From: Janthinobacterium sp. TND4EL3
Lineage (GTDB): Bacteria; Pseudomonadota; Gammaproteobacteria; Burkholderiales; Burkholderiaceae_D
NCBI RefSeq assembly: GCF_900156175.1
Contig: NZ_FTMV01000003.1
Coordinates: 186,001-250,000 of the forward strand
DNA length: 64,000 nucleotides
Direction: 5' to 3'
Positions 46,101 to 53,852 of this stretch are shown one piece after another. The translations under genes were made by a program, and so were the position numbers. The notes under the pieces were generated by a model. It was given only the letters and a program-made list of their open reading frames with translations, was not told the DNA's origin and did not search any database. The stretch's first letter is position 1. The number at the start of each line of letters is the position of its first letter.

Positions 46101-47172
46101 GGTGTTGAATGGCACCCTGTCGATGGATCGTTACGCGCAGAGCGGCGGTTTGCTCGGCGGTAGCGGCAACCTGTTGATCGCCAACAGTTTCAGCCAGGCG
46201 GCGGGCGCCATCAAGCTGGCAGGCCAGTTGGCCATCAGGCAGTCCACAGGCGACCTGCGTTTTGCCAGCCTGGCGGCGCGCGATGTCAGCCTGAGCGCCC
46301 TCAATGGCGCGATTGGCCAGGATGGCGCCGTCGTCGCCACCAGCCTGGCCACGCAATCGCAGAATGGCACGCTGCTGGACAATGCAGGCAACCAGGTGGA
46401 CAGTTTTAGTGCCAACAACAGCGCCGCGGGCGGCATTGTATTGAAGAATACCTCGACGCCGGGCAGCCTGGCGCTGGGACTGCTCGTCACGGGCACCGGC
46501 AATGTCGCCATCGAGAACACGGGAGGCATCGTGGCCAGCAGCATCAATGCGAATGGCGGCAATGTGGCGCTGACGGCGCACAGTCCCGTCACCGTGAACG
46601 GCGCCATCGTGGGTAACGATATCGCGATCACGGCCAGTACGGACGTGGCCCTCGCCGATGGCGCACAGTTGATGGCGGCGCGAGACATCAGCCTGACTGC
46701 GGGGCGCGATATCAGCTTCGACGGTGGCGCCAGGGTCGCCAGCGGCGGCAGTTTGCTGGCCAGCGCGGGCAGCAACGTGCGCTTCGCCGGCAATGCCAGC
46801 TTTACGGTGCCCACGGTATCGAGCATGAGCGTGCTGGCCAAGGCGGGCAGCATCACGGGGACCTCCGGCGTGCGCATCAACCGCGAACGCGCCGACGTGA
46901 CCTTGCTGGCACCGGATGGCATCGTGGTCATGCCCGATGCGATCTTCCTGCCCGCTACGGGCAAGCCGGTTGTCGATGGCAGCGTGGGCAATGTGATCGA
47001 CGGTACGCTGAGCATCATCAAGCAGGCGGACCGGTCCACTGCCACGCTGCCCCCCACGTCGCTGGCAGCCAGGGAGGCCGACGACAAGACACCGGACAAC
47101 AAGGCAGTTACCGACGCCAGTGATCAATCGACAGGATATAAATTCGATGCCAAAAAAACATTTTGCAACTAA
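40147..47172 (+). CDS. Filamentous hemagglutinin-like TpsA adhesin with GLUG and YDG repeats
   Basis: A 2341-residue exported protein. Extended signal peptide (cleavage near AQA, about 43); TPS secretion domain (about 45-290) with NPNGI at 124-128; a beta-helix region; about six GLUG-type motifs (GGLVGENQAG, GGLVGNNQGR, GGLVGTNGGS and others, near 43070-43560); eight YDG/MBG-type repeats (K-[IV]-YDG, near 43850-45800); and a further beta-helical C-terminus. Three of the YDG repeats are near-identical 249-bp copies. Such proteins form long surface fibres used in adhesion and biofilm. The ATG at 40147 is chosen over 40138 because AGGA is eight bases upstream. Its end overlaps the FecR gene by 26 bp. 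Confidence 0.92.
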   Translation: MHNHAQHASVFILTPAFSLPLAPPLRRTVLALLMASCFGAAQANPALPQVVNGQATFNQQGNIFSITNTPNTIINWQSFSIHAGEITRFIQQNGSSAVLNRITGQDPSKILGSLESNGKVFLINPNGIVFGQGAKVDVNGLVASSLGMSNEDFLAGKHQFTAGSVAGGVSNAGVINAGKGGQVLLIAPNVENTGIITAPNGEVILAAGRSVQLADPGNPQLRVLVSAPSDQALNLGQIIAQGGSIGMAGALVGQRGVLNANSAVVGENGRIVLKASGKALLEAGSVTSATGAAGKGGEIRVLGEQVGMLGNAAIDASGATGGGTVLLGGDYQGKNADVQHARQVLVGKNVSVTADAVDRGDGGKVIVWGNDSAQVYGSISARGGAASGNGGLVETSGARALAVDGIRVDTRARSRSGKTGDWLLDPSDINVVAGSSGNGLQDAEDFSNVFPDASNNLDASLISGATSNVRLQASNNVTFMSDVNNLNAGVGLSVEAGNRISVNALIKTSNGSLVLTAPEIAFGAAGKADVGGANISLLSNAIGGSIALNGTGGQLTGSGVAGQQFQLQADNMDLRGGIDAGGVTGAAKVTLSATSNARAITLGAKPGTTLGLSNEDLNAISSATLHIGSSGNSAGLTASQMIDLPVVGGTAGVKNLELETAGPLNIDAGVTVHQGGGSVLATMAGSGSLSIGGAGGLHADTVQLTADHMSLAGAAGSLSGNAVLLGKYTQSGTIDIGGNAADTLTALGLSEAELKTISAANINIGSTAFMGTLRVTGALNLSNLPTEGTLQLRSGADMRIGAALTLPGNLRVGAASGIAATAAVQVGETFTLDGGAWSQSAASLPIFAAKNFTIANGSFLRVYGGDGTGLTPYRIADIFGLQGIGSLGMGNHYVLAGDIDASGTVSWNQNAGFAAIAGGDGAGYAGTFDGAGHVIGGLQINAATSSATAGVGLFGKVEGGIVRNVVLQGGSVAGRQNVGALVGMNLGGTLDNVSSSATVTGGRAVGGLAGLNAGIVSNAGASGYVTGFNVDNGGNIGGLVGENQAGASIDASYATGTVKGAREMIGGLVGNNQGRVRRSYATGSASGGRNIGGLVGTNGGSIDDAYASGAVGRADNADSILTQENMGGLVGESTGSVSHVFSSGAVHGDGYAGVGAVAGRVATGSTFAHGFYNADTSLVQGDAGSSSGLSSAAMKQQGSFIDFNFSDVWRIYDGYTTPMLKDFLKPLLVTASGGASSRVYDGMLAGFLGSVSYAGFLDGDTAVSGSLGYGNARNVGNYALTGLWSTKYDIDVRGATLAILPRALTVSLGGNKVYDAQLGFDNASFVLGNVVTGDTVRASGNVVFLDKNVGNGKAVHASGISLLDNSLGNYSLDATTVEGTASISARALTYGVSSGQNRIYDGSKQVNLNGYFEGLLGSDQVSIQGLHGYMSDKQVGNAKSVAYDVATGTLAGQDAGNYVLSPNSGNTTVDIGARTLNVSFGGVSKIYDGKTGADVTFGDNRIEGDVLTLAGTAAFGDKNAGNGKTVTVSNVGVSGTDAGNYVLGNSSGSTTANIAARTLDVRFDGVNKIYDGKTGADVTFGDNRIEGDVLTLAGTAAFGDKNAGNGKTVTVSNVGVSGTDAGNYVLGNSSGSTTANIAARTLDVRFDGVSKIYDGKTGADVTFGDNRIEGDVLTLAGTAAFGDKNAGINKTVSVNNVGVSGTDANNYVLSANSGSTTANIAARALTVSGVADSKIYDGATGATVRFGDDRIAGDMLNVSAAASFADKNVGMAKAVTLSGVALAGQDAGNYFIVLPTGLLASITPATLTLAGLSAANKVYDGTSTAAVSATASGVLGQDAVSVTGGSGSFADRNAGAGKLVTASGFRLAGADAGNYVLDATGGTAQATITQKLLSTWVGSGNGLWSDAANWDGGVVPEGTNVLAVDFSRSSGIVTYGAAAGSTTLKSLTSASGLLLTGGSLTLGESVQDHSMLGGQAGLEISGGNLVLNGTLSMDRYAQSGGLLGGSGNLLIANSFSQAAGAIKLAGQLAIRQSTGDLRFASLAARDVSLSALNGAIGQDGAVVATSLATQSQNGTLLDNAGNQVDSFSANNSAAGGIVLKNTSTPGSLALGLLVTGTGNVAIENTGGIVASSINANGGNVALTAHSPVTVNGAIVGNDIAITASTDVALADGAQLMAARDISLTAGRDISFDGGARVASGGSLLASAGSNVRFAGNASFTVPTVSSMSVLAKAGSITGTSGVRINRERADVTLLAPDGIVVMPDAIFLPATGKPVVDGSVGNVIDGTLSIIKQADRSTATLPPTSLAAREADDKTPDNKAVTDASDQSTGYKFDAKKTFCN
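43060..43570 (+). repeat. GLUG-motif repeat block in tpsA
   Basis: About six degenerate copies of a GLVG-N/E-type motif (NVGALVGMN, AVGGLAGLN, NIGGLVGEN, MIGGLVGNN, NIGGLVGTN, NMGGLVGES), each 25-45 residues apart, as seen in adhesins and IgA-peptidase-like surface proteins. Confidence 0.75.
44563..45309 (+). repeat. Three near-identical 249-bp tandem YDG repeats in tpsA
   Basis: Copies at 44563-44811, 44812-45060 and 45061-45309 have an exact 83-codon period. Copies 1 and 2 differ at only a few bases; copy 3 diverges over its last third. In-frame recombination among them could change adhesin length. Confidence 0.93.
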
Positions 47173-47929
47173 GGTTGCCGCCAAGGCGCTGCTGTGGCTG
47201 GCCCTGACGTGCGCGGTAGCGCATGCCTGGGCTGGTCAGGTGGCCGGCACGGTGACGCAACTGAGTGGCCCGCTGATGGCGAAGAAGGCCGATGGCAAGG
47301 TGAAGATCCTGGCCGTCAAGTCCGAGGTCGAGCAGGGCGATACCTTGCTGACGGAAAAGGAAACCTATGCCTTGATCAAGCTGATCGACAATAGCGAAAT
47401 CACCTTGAAACCGAATACCAGTTTCGTGATCGAACAATTCAGCTACACGGCCGAGCAGCCCGATGGCGACCACGCCATCTTCAGCCTGCTCAAGGGGGGC
47501 TTGCGCTCCGTTACGGGATTGCTGGGCAAACGCAACAAGGAGCGCTTCGAGATGAAGACGCCGGCCGCCACCATCGGCATTCGCGGCACGACGTTCATTG
47601 CCACCGTCATCCCGCCTGGATCGCTGTCGTTGCCTGCACCGGGACCGGGACCGGGACCGGGACCGGTCCCGGCAAGCCAGCCGCGGGTGCCAGGTCTGTA
47701 TGTGCAGGTACTCGACGGCCTGATTCATGTGACCAATCCTGCCGGGGCGCAAAATTTTTCTGCCGGGCAATTTGGTTTCACGCCCAACTTCAGGCAGCCG
47801 CCCGTCCCTTTGCCCGTCAACCCCGGCATCCCGTTCACGCCGCCGCCGGTCTTTTCATCGTCGTCACCGGGCCCAAGCAGCGCGGCAGGCGGCAGCAAGC
47901 CTGCCACCGTCGACTGCGTGGTGCGCTAA
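47147..47929 (+). CDS. Exported FecR-domain protein linked to TpsA
   Basis: A 260-residue protein with a signal peptide (LLWLALTCAVAHAWA, cleavage near 31) and a FecR domain (about 32-150: VAGTVTQLSGPLMAKKADGK, GDTLLTEKETYALIKL, TPAATIGIRGTTF). A GPGPGPGP linker follows, then a Pro/Ser-rich tail. It lacks the usual anti-sigma membrane helix, so it is not a FecR-type anti-sigma factor; free periplasmic or surface FecR domains often occur with CHASE2 cyclases and large adhesins. It starts inside tpsA (26-bp overlap), with AGGA upstream of the ATG at 47147, and so belongs to the tps operon. Confidence 0.82.
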   Translation: MPKKHFATKVAAKALLWLALTCAVAHAWAGQVAGTVTQLSGPLMAKKADGKVKILAVKSEVEQGDTLLTEKETYALIKLIDNSEITLKPNTSFVIEQFSYTAEQPDGDHAIFSLLKGGLRSVTGLLGKRNKERFEMKTPAATIGIRGTTFIATVIPPGSLSLPAPGPGPGPGPVPASQPRVPGLYVQVLDGLIHVTNPAGAQNFSAGQFGFTPNFRQPPVPLPVNPGIPFTPPPVFSSSSPGPSSAAGGSKPATVDCVVR

Positions 47930-47968
47930 GCTGTTTCCTGCAAGCCCGGCGCACATGACAAATAGGGC

Positions 47969-47999
47969 TTGACCTTCCCATCATGGGATGGCAGATCCT
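47969..47999 (+). promoter_or_regulatory. CueR-type promoter of copA
   Basis: TTGACC (47969-47974) is followed by the imperfect dyad CCTTCCCAT-C-ATGGGATGG (47973-47991), the MerR/CueR operator form. With the 19-bp spacer typical of these promoters the -10 would be GATCCT (47994-47999), a poor match. Transcription would start near 48006. Confidence 0.7.
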
Positions 48000-48034
48000 G
48001 TACCTATCAGTTAATCTTTCGTACAGGATCTGCC

Positions 48035-48036
<2 letters not shown>
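47988..48036 (+). repeat. Perfect 16-bp inverted repeat enclosing the copA ribosome site
   Basis: ATGGCAGATCCTGTAC (47988-48003) is the exact reverse complement of GTACAGGATCTGCCAT (48021-48036), with a 17-base loop. The right arm contains the AGGA ribosome site and the first two bases of the copA ATG; the left arm lies in the CueR promoter. Confidence 0.9.
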
Positions 48037-50470
<2,434 letters not shown>

Positions 50471-50472
50471 GG

Positions 50473-50892
50473 ATGAATATCGGTCAGGCGGCAAGCGAGA
50501 CGGGCGTATCGGCAAAAATGATACGCTACTACGAAAGTATTGCCCTGTTAAAACCCAGCGCGCGTAGCGACGCCGGTTACCGCATCTACACGCAGAACGA
50601 CTTGCATGCCTTGCGCTTTATCAAACGCGCGCGCGGGCTGGGTTTTTCGCTGGAGCAGATACGCGAGTTGCTGTCGCTGTGGCAGAACGATCAGCGCGCC
50701 AGCGCAGACGTGAAAGGCATCGCCCTGGCCCATGTCGCGGACTTGAACCAGCGCATTGCCGAGCTGACGGAAATGCGCGACACGCTGGCCCATTTGGCGC
50801 AATCGTGCCATGGCGACGACAAGCCCGATTGCCCCATCCTGCAAAGCCTGGGGCTGGCCGGTGACACGGAAGAGAAGGCTTGCTGCCATTGA
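50473..50892 (+). CDS. cueR: Copper-responsive MerR-family regulator CueR
   Basis: A 139-residue MerR protein. N-terminal winged helix ([20 protein letters not shown]), a dimer coiled coil, and the metal loop with Cys112 and Cys120 (CHGDDKPDC). Ser77 occupies the position that marks sensors of monovalent ions. A CCH tail at the C-terminus is as in many CueR/HmrR proteins. It activates copper-export genes by untwisting promoters with long spacers; both copA and copZ here have such promoters. It is co-transcribed with copA. Confidence 0.93.
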   Translation: MNIGQAASETGVSAKMIRYYESIALLKPSARSDAGYRIYTQNDLHALRFIKRARGLGFSLEQIRELLSLWQNDQRASADVKGIALAHVADLNQRIAELTEMRDTLAHLAQSCHGDDKPDCPILQSLGLAGDTEEKACCH

Positions 50893-50913
50893 GGTAAATC
50901 AACGGAGGTGGGT

Positions 50914-51642
50914 ATGGCTTACGAACTGTACTACTGGCCTACGATACAGGGGCGCGGCGAATTCATCCGCCTGGCCCTGGAAGAGGCGGGCGCCGACTAC
51001 CGCGATATCGCCCGTTTGCCTGAACGCAAGGGGCAAGGCCTTCCCGCCATGCTGGCCTGCCTTGATGGCGGCAGTGCGCCACACGCGGCCTACGCGCCGC
51101 CCGTGCTGCGCGACGGCGACTTGCTGATCGGCCAGACGACGAATATCCTGCTCTACCTGGGCAAGCGCCTGGGCCTGGCGCCGCGCGCGGAAAGCGGGCG
51201 TTTGTGGCTGAACCAGCTGCAACTGACGATGGCCGACTGGCTGACGGAAGTGCACGATACGCACCATCCGCTGTCGATGAATCAATACTATGAAGAGCAG
51301 AAACAGGCGGCCCTGCTGCGCAGCGCGGATTTCCGCCAAACACGCTTGCCGAAATTCCTCGCTTATTTCACCCAGGTCCTGTTGAATAATCGCAGCCGCG
51401 GCCAGTATCTTGTGGGTGCACGGCTCACGTATGGCGACCTGTCGCTGTTCCAGATGCTGGCCGGCTTGCGTTATGCGTTTCCGCAAGCCATGACGCGCCT
51501 GGCGCCCGAGTATCCCTTCCTGTCCGAGCTGCACGATGCGGTGGCGGCGCGGCCGAACATCGCCCGCTATCTGCAGTCGAAGCGCAGAATCGCGTTCAAT
51601 GAGGAAGGCATTTTCCGCCATTACCCGGAACTGGACGGGTAA
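50914..51642 (+). CDS. Glutathione S-transferase family protein
   Basis: A 242-residue protein with an N-terminal thioredoxin-like GST domain (YELYYWPTIQGRGEFIRLALEEAGA, then a GQTTNILLYLG segment of the Ser/Thr glutathione-site type) and a helical C-terminal domain. The closest general resemblance is to sigma/mu-like or uncharacterised bacterial GSTs. The natural substrate is unknown. It follows cueR by 21 bp, so it is probably in the copper operon, where glutathione chemistry could help buffer Cu(I). GGAGG lies five bases before the ATG at 50914. Confidence 0.85.
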   Translation: MAYELYYWPTIQGRGEFIRLALEEAGADYRDIARLPERKGQGLPAMLACLDGGSAPHAAYAPPVLRDGDLLIGQTTNILLYLGKRLGLAPRAESGRLWLNQLQLTMADWLTEVHDTHHPLSMNQYYEEQKQAALLRSADFRQTRLPKFLAYFTQVLLNNRSRGQYLVGARLTYGDLSLFQMLAGLRYAFPQAMTRLAPEYPFLSELHDAVAARPNIARYLQSKRRIAFNEEGIFRHYPELDG

Positions 51643-51644
51643 AT

Positions 51645-51672
51645 GAAAACAGCCGGCGCAAAGGCCGGCTGT
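51645..51672 (-). terminator. Terminator of copZ (possibly also used by the GST gene)
   Basis: ACAGCCGGC (51649-51657) pairs with GCCGGCTGT (51664-51672). On the minus strand it is followed by a short TTTT tract. Confidence 0.65.
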
Positions 51673-51690
51673 CCCGATACCGCGTGGTTG

Positions 51691-51891
51691 TTATTGCGCG
51701 CTGGTAACGGGGTAGCCCGCTTCCACGATGGCGGCGCTGATGGCGCCCAGTTCACTCGACGATTCCACCGTCACGCGCTTGCTGGCCAGGTCGATCTGCA
51801 CCTGGGCTTGCGGATCGATGCCTTGCACCGCTTTCGTGACCGAGCCGACGCAATGGCCGCAGCTCATGTTTTCAACTTGTAACTGATACAT
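51691..51891 (-). CDS. copZ: Copper chaperone CopZ (heavy-metal-associated domain)
   Basis: A 66-residue single HMA domain. The metal-binding Cys pair is in VENMSCGHCVGSVTKAVQ (Cys11, Cys14), and the fold runs to the end with VEAGYPVTSAQ. It would carry Cu(I) to CopA or CueR. It converges on the copA-cueR-GST operon and has its own CueR-type promoter with a good -10 element. Confidence 0.9.
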   Translation of the reverse strand: MYQLQVENMSCGHCVGSVTKAVQGIDPQAQVQIDLASKRVTVESSSELGAISAAIVEAGYPVTSAQ

Positions 51892-51923
51892 GGCAAGCAC
51901 TCCTTGAATGATTAAGTGCCTCC

Positions 51924-51954
51924 ACTGTAAGCCTTCCCCCGATGGTAAGGTCAA
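51924..51954 (-). promoter_or_regulatory. CueR-type promoter of copZ
   Basis: Minus strand TTGACC (51954-51949), a 19-bp spacer containing ACCTTACC...GGGGAAGG dyad parts, and TACAGT (51929-51924). The 19-bp spacer is the hallmark of MerR-family activation. It starts transcription about 25 bases before copZ. Confidence 0.8.
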
Positions 51955-51974
51955 GGGGAAAGCTGGCGTGCGTA

Positions 51975-52916
51975 TCAATTCAGCAGGAAATCGACGGCTT
52001 CCATGGGCGGTGGCACATTGTCGTCCTGCAAGGACTGGCGCAGACTGATCTCGATGGCGCGGCACATGGCCGACAGGGGCAAATCGTTCGCATCCTCGCC
52101 GAACGGTTCCTCGATTTCGTCGCCCAGCGCGTCCAGGCCAAAGAAGGTATAGGCGACGATGGCGACGACAAAGGGCGTCATGAACCCGAGGGAATCGACG
52201 AGGCCGAAGGGCAGCAGGAAACAGTACAGATAGGCCGTGCGGTGCAGCAGCAGCGAATACGAAAACGGGATCGGCGTGCTGCGGATGCGTTCGCACGAGG
52301 CGCCAGCGCCTACCATGGCAGAAATTGAGCTGTCGATCTGCGTGGCCAGGATGCTGTCGATGCGTCCCTGGTTGACGCAGTCGGCCAGGTCGTGGCCCAT
52401 TTGCAGCATCAGGTAGTCGGATGGGTTGCCAGCCTTGCATGCCGCCTCCCATTCGGCCGGGCGCAGCAGCGGCTGCAAGTCGGCCGGGCCGCGCGTATCG
52501 CGCAACTGGTGGCGCAGGGCGTGGCAAAAGGCGATGGTGCGGTAAATCATGCGCACACGCACATCTTCCAGGCCCAGCCTGGCGTGGGCTGGCGTGTCGC
52601 TGCGTATCATCGTCTGGCACTGGCGCGAGAAATTGCGGCTGCGCAATACCAGTTCGCCCCACAGCTTGCGCGCTTCCCAGTAGCGGTCATAGGCGGCCGT
52701 GTTGCGAAAGCCCAGGAAGATGGCCAGCGGCAAGCCGATCAGGGTAAACGGGATGGTGGTCAGGATGACCTTGTGGTCGAACAAGGTGCCGTGGCACCAG
52801 GTGACGAGGGTGGCGATCAGGGTATTGACGATCAGGGTAGTGCGGATGCGCGGCAGGACGGAGCCGCGCACGACCAGGAACAGCCGTAGCGCCGAAGGAC
52901 GCTCGCGCACGATCAT
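51975..52916 (-). CDS. Bestrophin-family ion channel protein
   Basis: A 313-residue membrane protein of the bestrophin/UPF0187 family. An N-terminal helix (TTLIVNTLIATLVTWCHG), then TTIPFTLIGLPLAIFLGFRNTAAYDRYWEARKLWGE split by the family hallmark FRNxxAYDRYWEARKLWG. Two more helices lie near 220-260 (LYCFLLPFGLVDSLG, MTPFVVAIVAYTFFGLDALG). An acidic DEIEEPFG motif completes it. Bacterial bestrophins form pentameric ion channels. It lies upstream of copZ on the same strand, but the copZ promoter separates them. Confidence 0.9.
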   Translation of the reverse strand: MIVRERPSALRLFLVVRGSVLPRIRTTLIVNTLIATLVTWCHGTLFDHKVILTTIPFTLIGLPLAIFLGFRNTAAYDRYWEARKLWGELVLRSRNFSRQCQTMIRSDTPAHARLGLEDVRVRMIYRTIAFCHALRHQLRDTRGPADLQPLLRPAEWEAACKAGNPSDYLMLQMGHDLADCVNQGRIDSILATQIDSSISAMVGAGASCERIRSTPIPFSYSLLLHRTAYLYCFLLPFGLVDSLGFMTPFVVAIVAYTFFGLDALGDEIEEPFGEDANDLPLSAMCRAIEISLRQSLQDDNVPPPMEAVDFLLN

Positions 52917-53008
52917 GTTGCGCTCCCTGTCGGGAGCTGGGCAGGCGGGGAAACGCAGGCCCGGCGATTGCTAAAAAGTGCAAAAAAACAAAGTGGCAGG
53001 TATGGGGA

Positions 53009-53035
53009 ACAAAAAGCCCGCGGCGTGTGCGGGCT
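53009..53035 (-). terminator. Terminator of the YidD-like gene
   Basis: AGCCCGC (53015-53021) pairs with GCGGGCT (53029-53035); on the minus strand five T follow. Confidence 0.75.
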
Positions 53036-53173
53036 GAGCTGGGTGTGCATGGGAAGCAGTGTAGGGGAGACGCCATGAGTATAGGCCGCCGTGCCGCTGC
53101 CGGCCAATTCACAGTGATAATGGGTATTATTCATTTCATGAATGAATATTTCATTTGTAATTATTGTGTGAAT

Positions 53174-53653
53174 TTAGCTATCCGAATCCTGTCGCTGCCT
53201 GATCTTCTTGCGGTGTTCTTCCTGTTGCCGTTTCAGTGCGGTACCGGCTGTGTAGTCGTTGCGGAAGCACGTCGGGTTCTTGCCGCGGCCTGGCCGGGAG
53301 CAATCAGCCAGGCTGGCCACGTCGGCGCAGTCGCAAGCGCAGTCGAGCAAGGGTACGTCGCAGTCGCAAGACCCGGCCTGGGCCTGGCGGCGCGCGCTGC
53401 GTCTTGCTTGCGGATGCCGCGCCAGGTGCTGGCGATGGCGTTCGCCACAGGCGCGCAGGCGCCGTTGCAACAGCGCCAGTCCCGTGCGCAAGCCATGGCG
53501 CGCGATGACCTTGTAGCCGTAGGCGGAGCAGCTGTCGCGTCCCGTCAGCACGCGGTAGGCGCAGCGAAATCTCTTCCAGGGCGATAGATGGTGCTGGTAG
53601 GCCCGGATCGCCCACAGGGCCAGGTGCTTGCCGCAGGTGTCGAAGGTGAAAAT
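53174..53653 (-). CDS. YidD-like membrane-insertion factor with Cys-rich tail, apparent ATT start
   Basis: About 159 residues. The N-terminal half has the YidD pattern: LALWAIRAYQHHLSPWKRF, then a Cys, SCSAYGYKVIARHGLRTG, and LALLQRRLRACG. YidD proteins sit at the inner membrane and aid insertion by YidC. The conserved part extends upstream of the first GTG (53551) for over 30 codons, with no ATG, GTG or TTG in frame. ATT at 53653 has AGGA six bases upstream and is the best start; a sequencing error or frameshift is the alternative. The C-terminal half is unusual: eight Cys within about 40 residues (CDCD, CACDC and later), then a basic tail. Confidence 0.6.
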   Translation of the reverse strand: MFTFDTCGKHLALWAIRAYQHHLSPWKRFRCAYRVLTGRDSCSAYGYKVIARHGLRTGLALLQRRLRACGERHRQHLARHPQARRSARRQAQAGSCDCDVPLLDCACDCADVASLADCSRPGRGKNPTCFRNDYTAGTALKRQQEEHRKKIRQRQDSDS

Positions 53654-53852
53654 AACGCTTCCTTTGTCGTTTGCCTTGCGGCACTGAGTCGAGCATACGA
53701 CAGGTCTGCAAAAAAGAATAGCGGCATGCTGGTGCGCATGGCGACACGTGACAAAGGGAGAGATTTGCTGCAGGGGCGTCTGTTAGGCTGGATGAGCTAA
53801 ATGCAAATATTTCCTATGGTATATCCATTATCCGATAGCCGCCGCCAAGGGC

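Noticed and set aside
44572..47184. 870-codon antisense frame with internal protein repeats
   Set aside because: The repeats are simply the complement of the 249-bp tpsA repeats; no start signal or domain.
47636..47672. Repeated GGGACC sequence as a regulatory or satellite repeat
   Set aside because: It encodes the Gly-Pro linker of the FecR-domain protein in frame.
53304..53747. 147-codon frame overlapping the YidD-like gene on the same strand
   Set aside because: Different frame; the YidD motifs lie in the frame ending at 53174, and this one is only Arg/Pro-rich.
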